Source: Arthrobacter sp. M2012083 (GTDB lineage: Bacteria > Actinomycetota > Actinomycetes > Actinomycetales > Micrococcaceae). From it: a DNA stretch of 64,000 nt. Of the stretch, positions 63,330 through 64,000 are shown in pieces. Location: assembly GCF_000281065.1 (NCBI RefSeq), contig NZ_AKKK01000001.1:1-64000 (forward strand), given 5' to 3'. Position numbers and translations under genes: made by a program. The notes beneath the pieces are model-generated. The model ran no database searches. It saw nothing but the letters and a program-made list of their open reading frames with translations, and was not told the DNA's origin. The number at the start of each line of letters is the position of its first letter. Positions within the stretch are counted from its first letter, which is position 1.

Positions 63330-64000
63330 TTAGTGGCCTTGAAAGGCCTCAGCCAACCACCACGAACCGCCGTCGGAGGCTATTTTCGCGTCGATCACCA
63401 GGGGACGGTTCTGCGTTCCGGCTTCGTAGGCCGCGATCCATGGGCGCACAGCATCGAGGTCTGCCGCAGTCCGCACTGTCACTCCTTCAGCGCCGAATCC
63501 GCGGGCGATCGCGGCGATGTCCGTCTCCGGGAAGACCACGCTGGCGAGCTCGGCTTCTGTGTGCTCCGAAGCGAAGTGGTGGACTTCCGCGCCGTAGGCG
63601 GCGTCGTTGTAGACGATGCACACCATCGGGAGTTTCAGCCTCGCGGCGGTCTCCAATTCGCTGATCCCCATGAGGAATCCACCGTCGCCCGCGCCCAGCA
63701 CCGGCAGCCGGTGTGGTTGGGCAAGTGCAGCACCAATCGCGGTGTACAGTCCGAGCCCGATGGCTTGGAAGGCTTGGGTGAAGCAGAATCCGTACTCGTC
63801 CGGCACGGCAAGGTATTGGCTGGGGTAGCCCATGAAGTTGCCCGAATCGACGGCCACGATCCTTTCGGCCGGGAGCAGGGTGTCGAGTTCGCGGGTGAGG
63901 ACGCGTGGGTCGATGGCTGTGGCGGTGGATAGGTCTTCGGTTTCGACATCCCGCCACCGCGAACCCTGTTTGATGGCCAGGGCGTTGGTCTCAGTGCGGT
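63330..64000 (-). CDS. Thiamine-pyrophosphate-dependent enzyme, C-terminal part (acetolactate synthase-like)
   Basis: The C-terminal 222 residues of a TPP enzyme whose 5' part lies beyond the window. The TPP/Mg motif is GDGGFLMG followed after about 20 residues by YNDAAYGAE; upstream come VAVDSGNFMGYPSQYL and AFQAIGLGLYTAIGAAL. The fold is that of acetolactate synthase/benzoylformate decarboxylase-type enzymes; the reaction cannot be settled from this half. The stop is TAA at 63330-63332. It converges on the universal stress gene. Confidence 0.85.
   Translation of the reverse strand, partial: RTETNALAIKQGSRWRDVETEDLSTATAIDPRVLTRELDTLLPAERIVAVDSGNFMGYPSQYLAVPDEYGFCFTQAFQAIGLGLYTAIGAALAQPHRLPVLGAGDGGFLMGISELETAARLKLPMVCIVYNDAAYGAEVHHFASEHTEAELASVVFPETDIAAIARGFGAEGVTVRTAADLDAVRPWIAAYEAGTQNRPLVIDAKIASDGGSWWLAEAFQGH

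Noticed and set aside
1..64000. Insertion sequences, prophage genes, CRISPR arrays and defence islands
   Set aside because: No transposase, integrase, phage structural gene, regularly spaced repeat or restriction gene was recognised anywhere in the window.

Overview
The window is a high-GC actinobacterial chromosome segment, most likely Arthrobacter or Paenarthrobacter. The order lysS, small membrane gene, lsr2, clpC, then mutY, disA and radA, together with ArgA-type GNAT, CsbD, DUF4235, pstSCAB and GH51 genes, fits that group. The strain call is inference. No insertion sequence, prophage or CRISPR array was seen.

Layout. 1-3859: the 3' end of a 5S rRNA gene with its terminator, an SDR stress-type oxidoreductase and three tandem paralogous alpha/beta-hydrolases, all on the minus strand. 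3935-9008: housekeeping block lysS, a 57-aa membrane protein, lsr2 and clpC, with clear terminators. 9108-15110: glycosyltransferase, S9 peptidase, argA and a BBE-like FAD oxidase. 15244-20008: the PTS-dependent dihydroxyacetone kinase operon dhaKLM, then csbD, DUF4235 and VOC genes and an AraC regulator. 20032-28442: mostly minus-strand genes including mutY, a decayed acyltransferase, disA, a Pr6Pr membrane protein, radA and a FUSC protein. 28536-34619: phosphate island with a two-unit PHO box, pstSCAB, then convergent PiT transporter and DUF47 genes. 34816-42793: lipoprotein, tRNA-Lys, GH51 arabinofuranosidase with a palindromic operator, GAF-ANTAR protein, LacI regulator, D-threonine-aldolase-like enzyme, and a flavin reductase behind a MerR/SoxR-type promoter. 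43002-49275: urease operon ureABCEFGD plus a NiCoT nickel transporter. 49272-55545: class C beta-lactamase-like hydrolase, ECF sigma factor with a membrane partner, a large secreted alpha-amylase with two LacI-type operators, and two small overlapping genes. 55620-60339: a tight five-gene oxidoreductase operon (three aldo/keto reductases, one SDR, one lactonase) divergent from a MmyB-like regulator. 61480-64000: dodecin, SDR, universal stress protein and the C-terminal part of a thiamine-pyrophosphate enzyme cut by the window edge.

How parts work together. The phosphate island pairs high-affinity uptake (PHO-box-controlled pst, with a stable hairpin between pstS and pstC) with a low-affinity PiT/DUF47 pair. 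The urease operon carries its own nickel importer. dhaKLM uses a two-domain DhaM (EIIA plus HPr).

Most notable signals. (1) A family of imperfect palindromes of about 66-70 bp (10313, 32916, 51944, 63199) sits at gene ends; the stems keep pairing while their sequence changes, and the elements abut stop codons. (2) Twelve genes have a TANNNT hexamer 6-8 nt before the start codon and no usable Shine-Dalgarno, indicating widespread leaderless transcription. (3) A 19-bp-spacer MerR-type promoter lies upstream of the flavin reductase. (4) The five-gene carbonyl-reduction/lactonase operon may be an uncharacterised sugar or aldehyde pathway.
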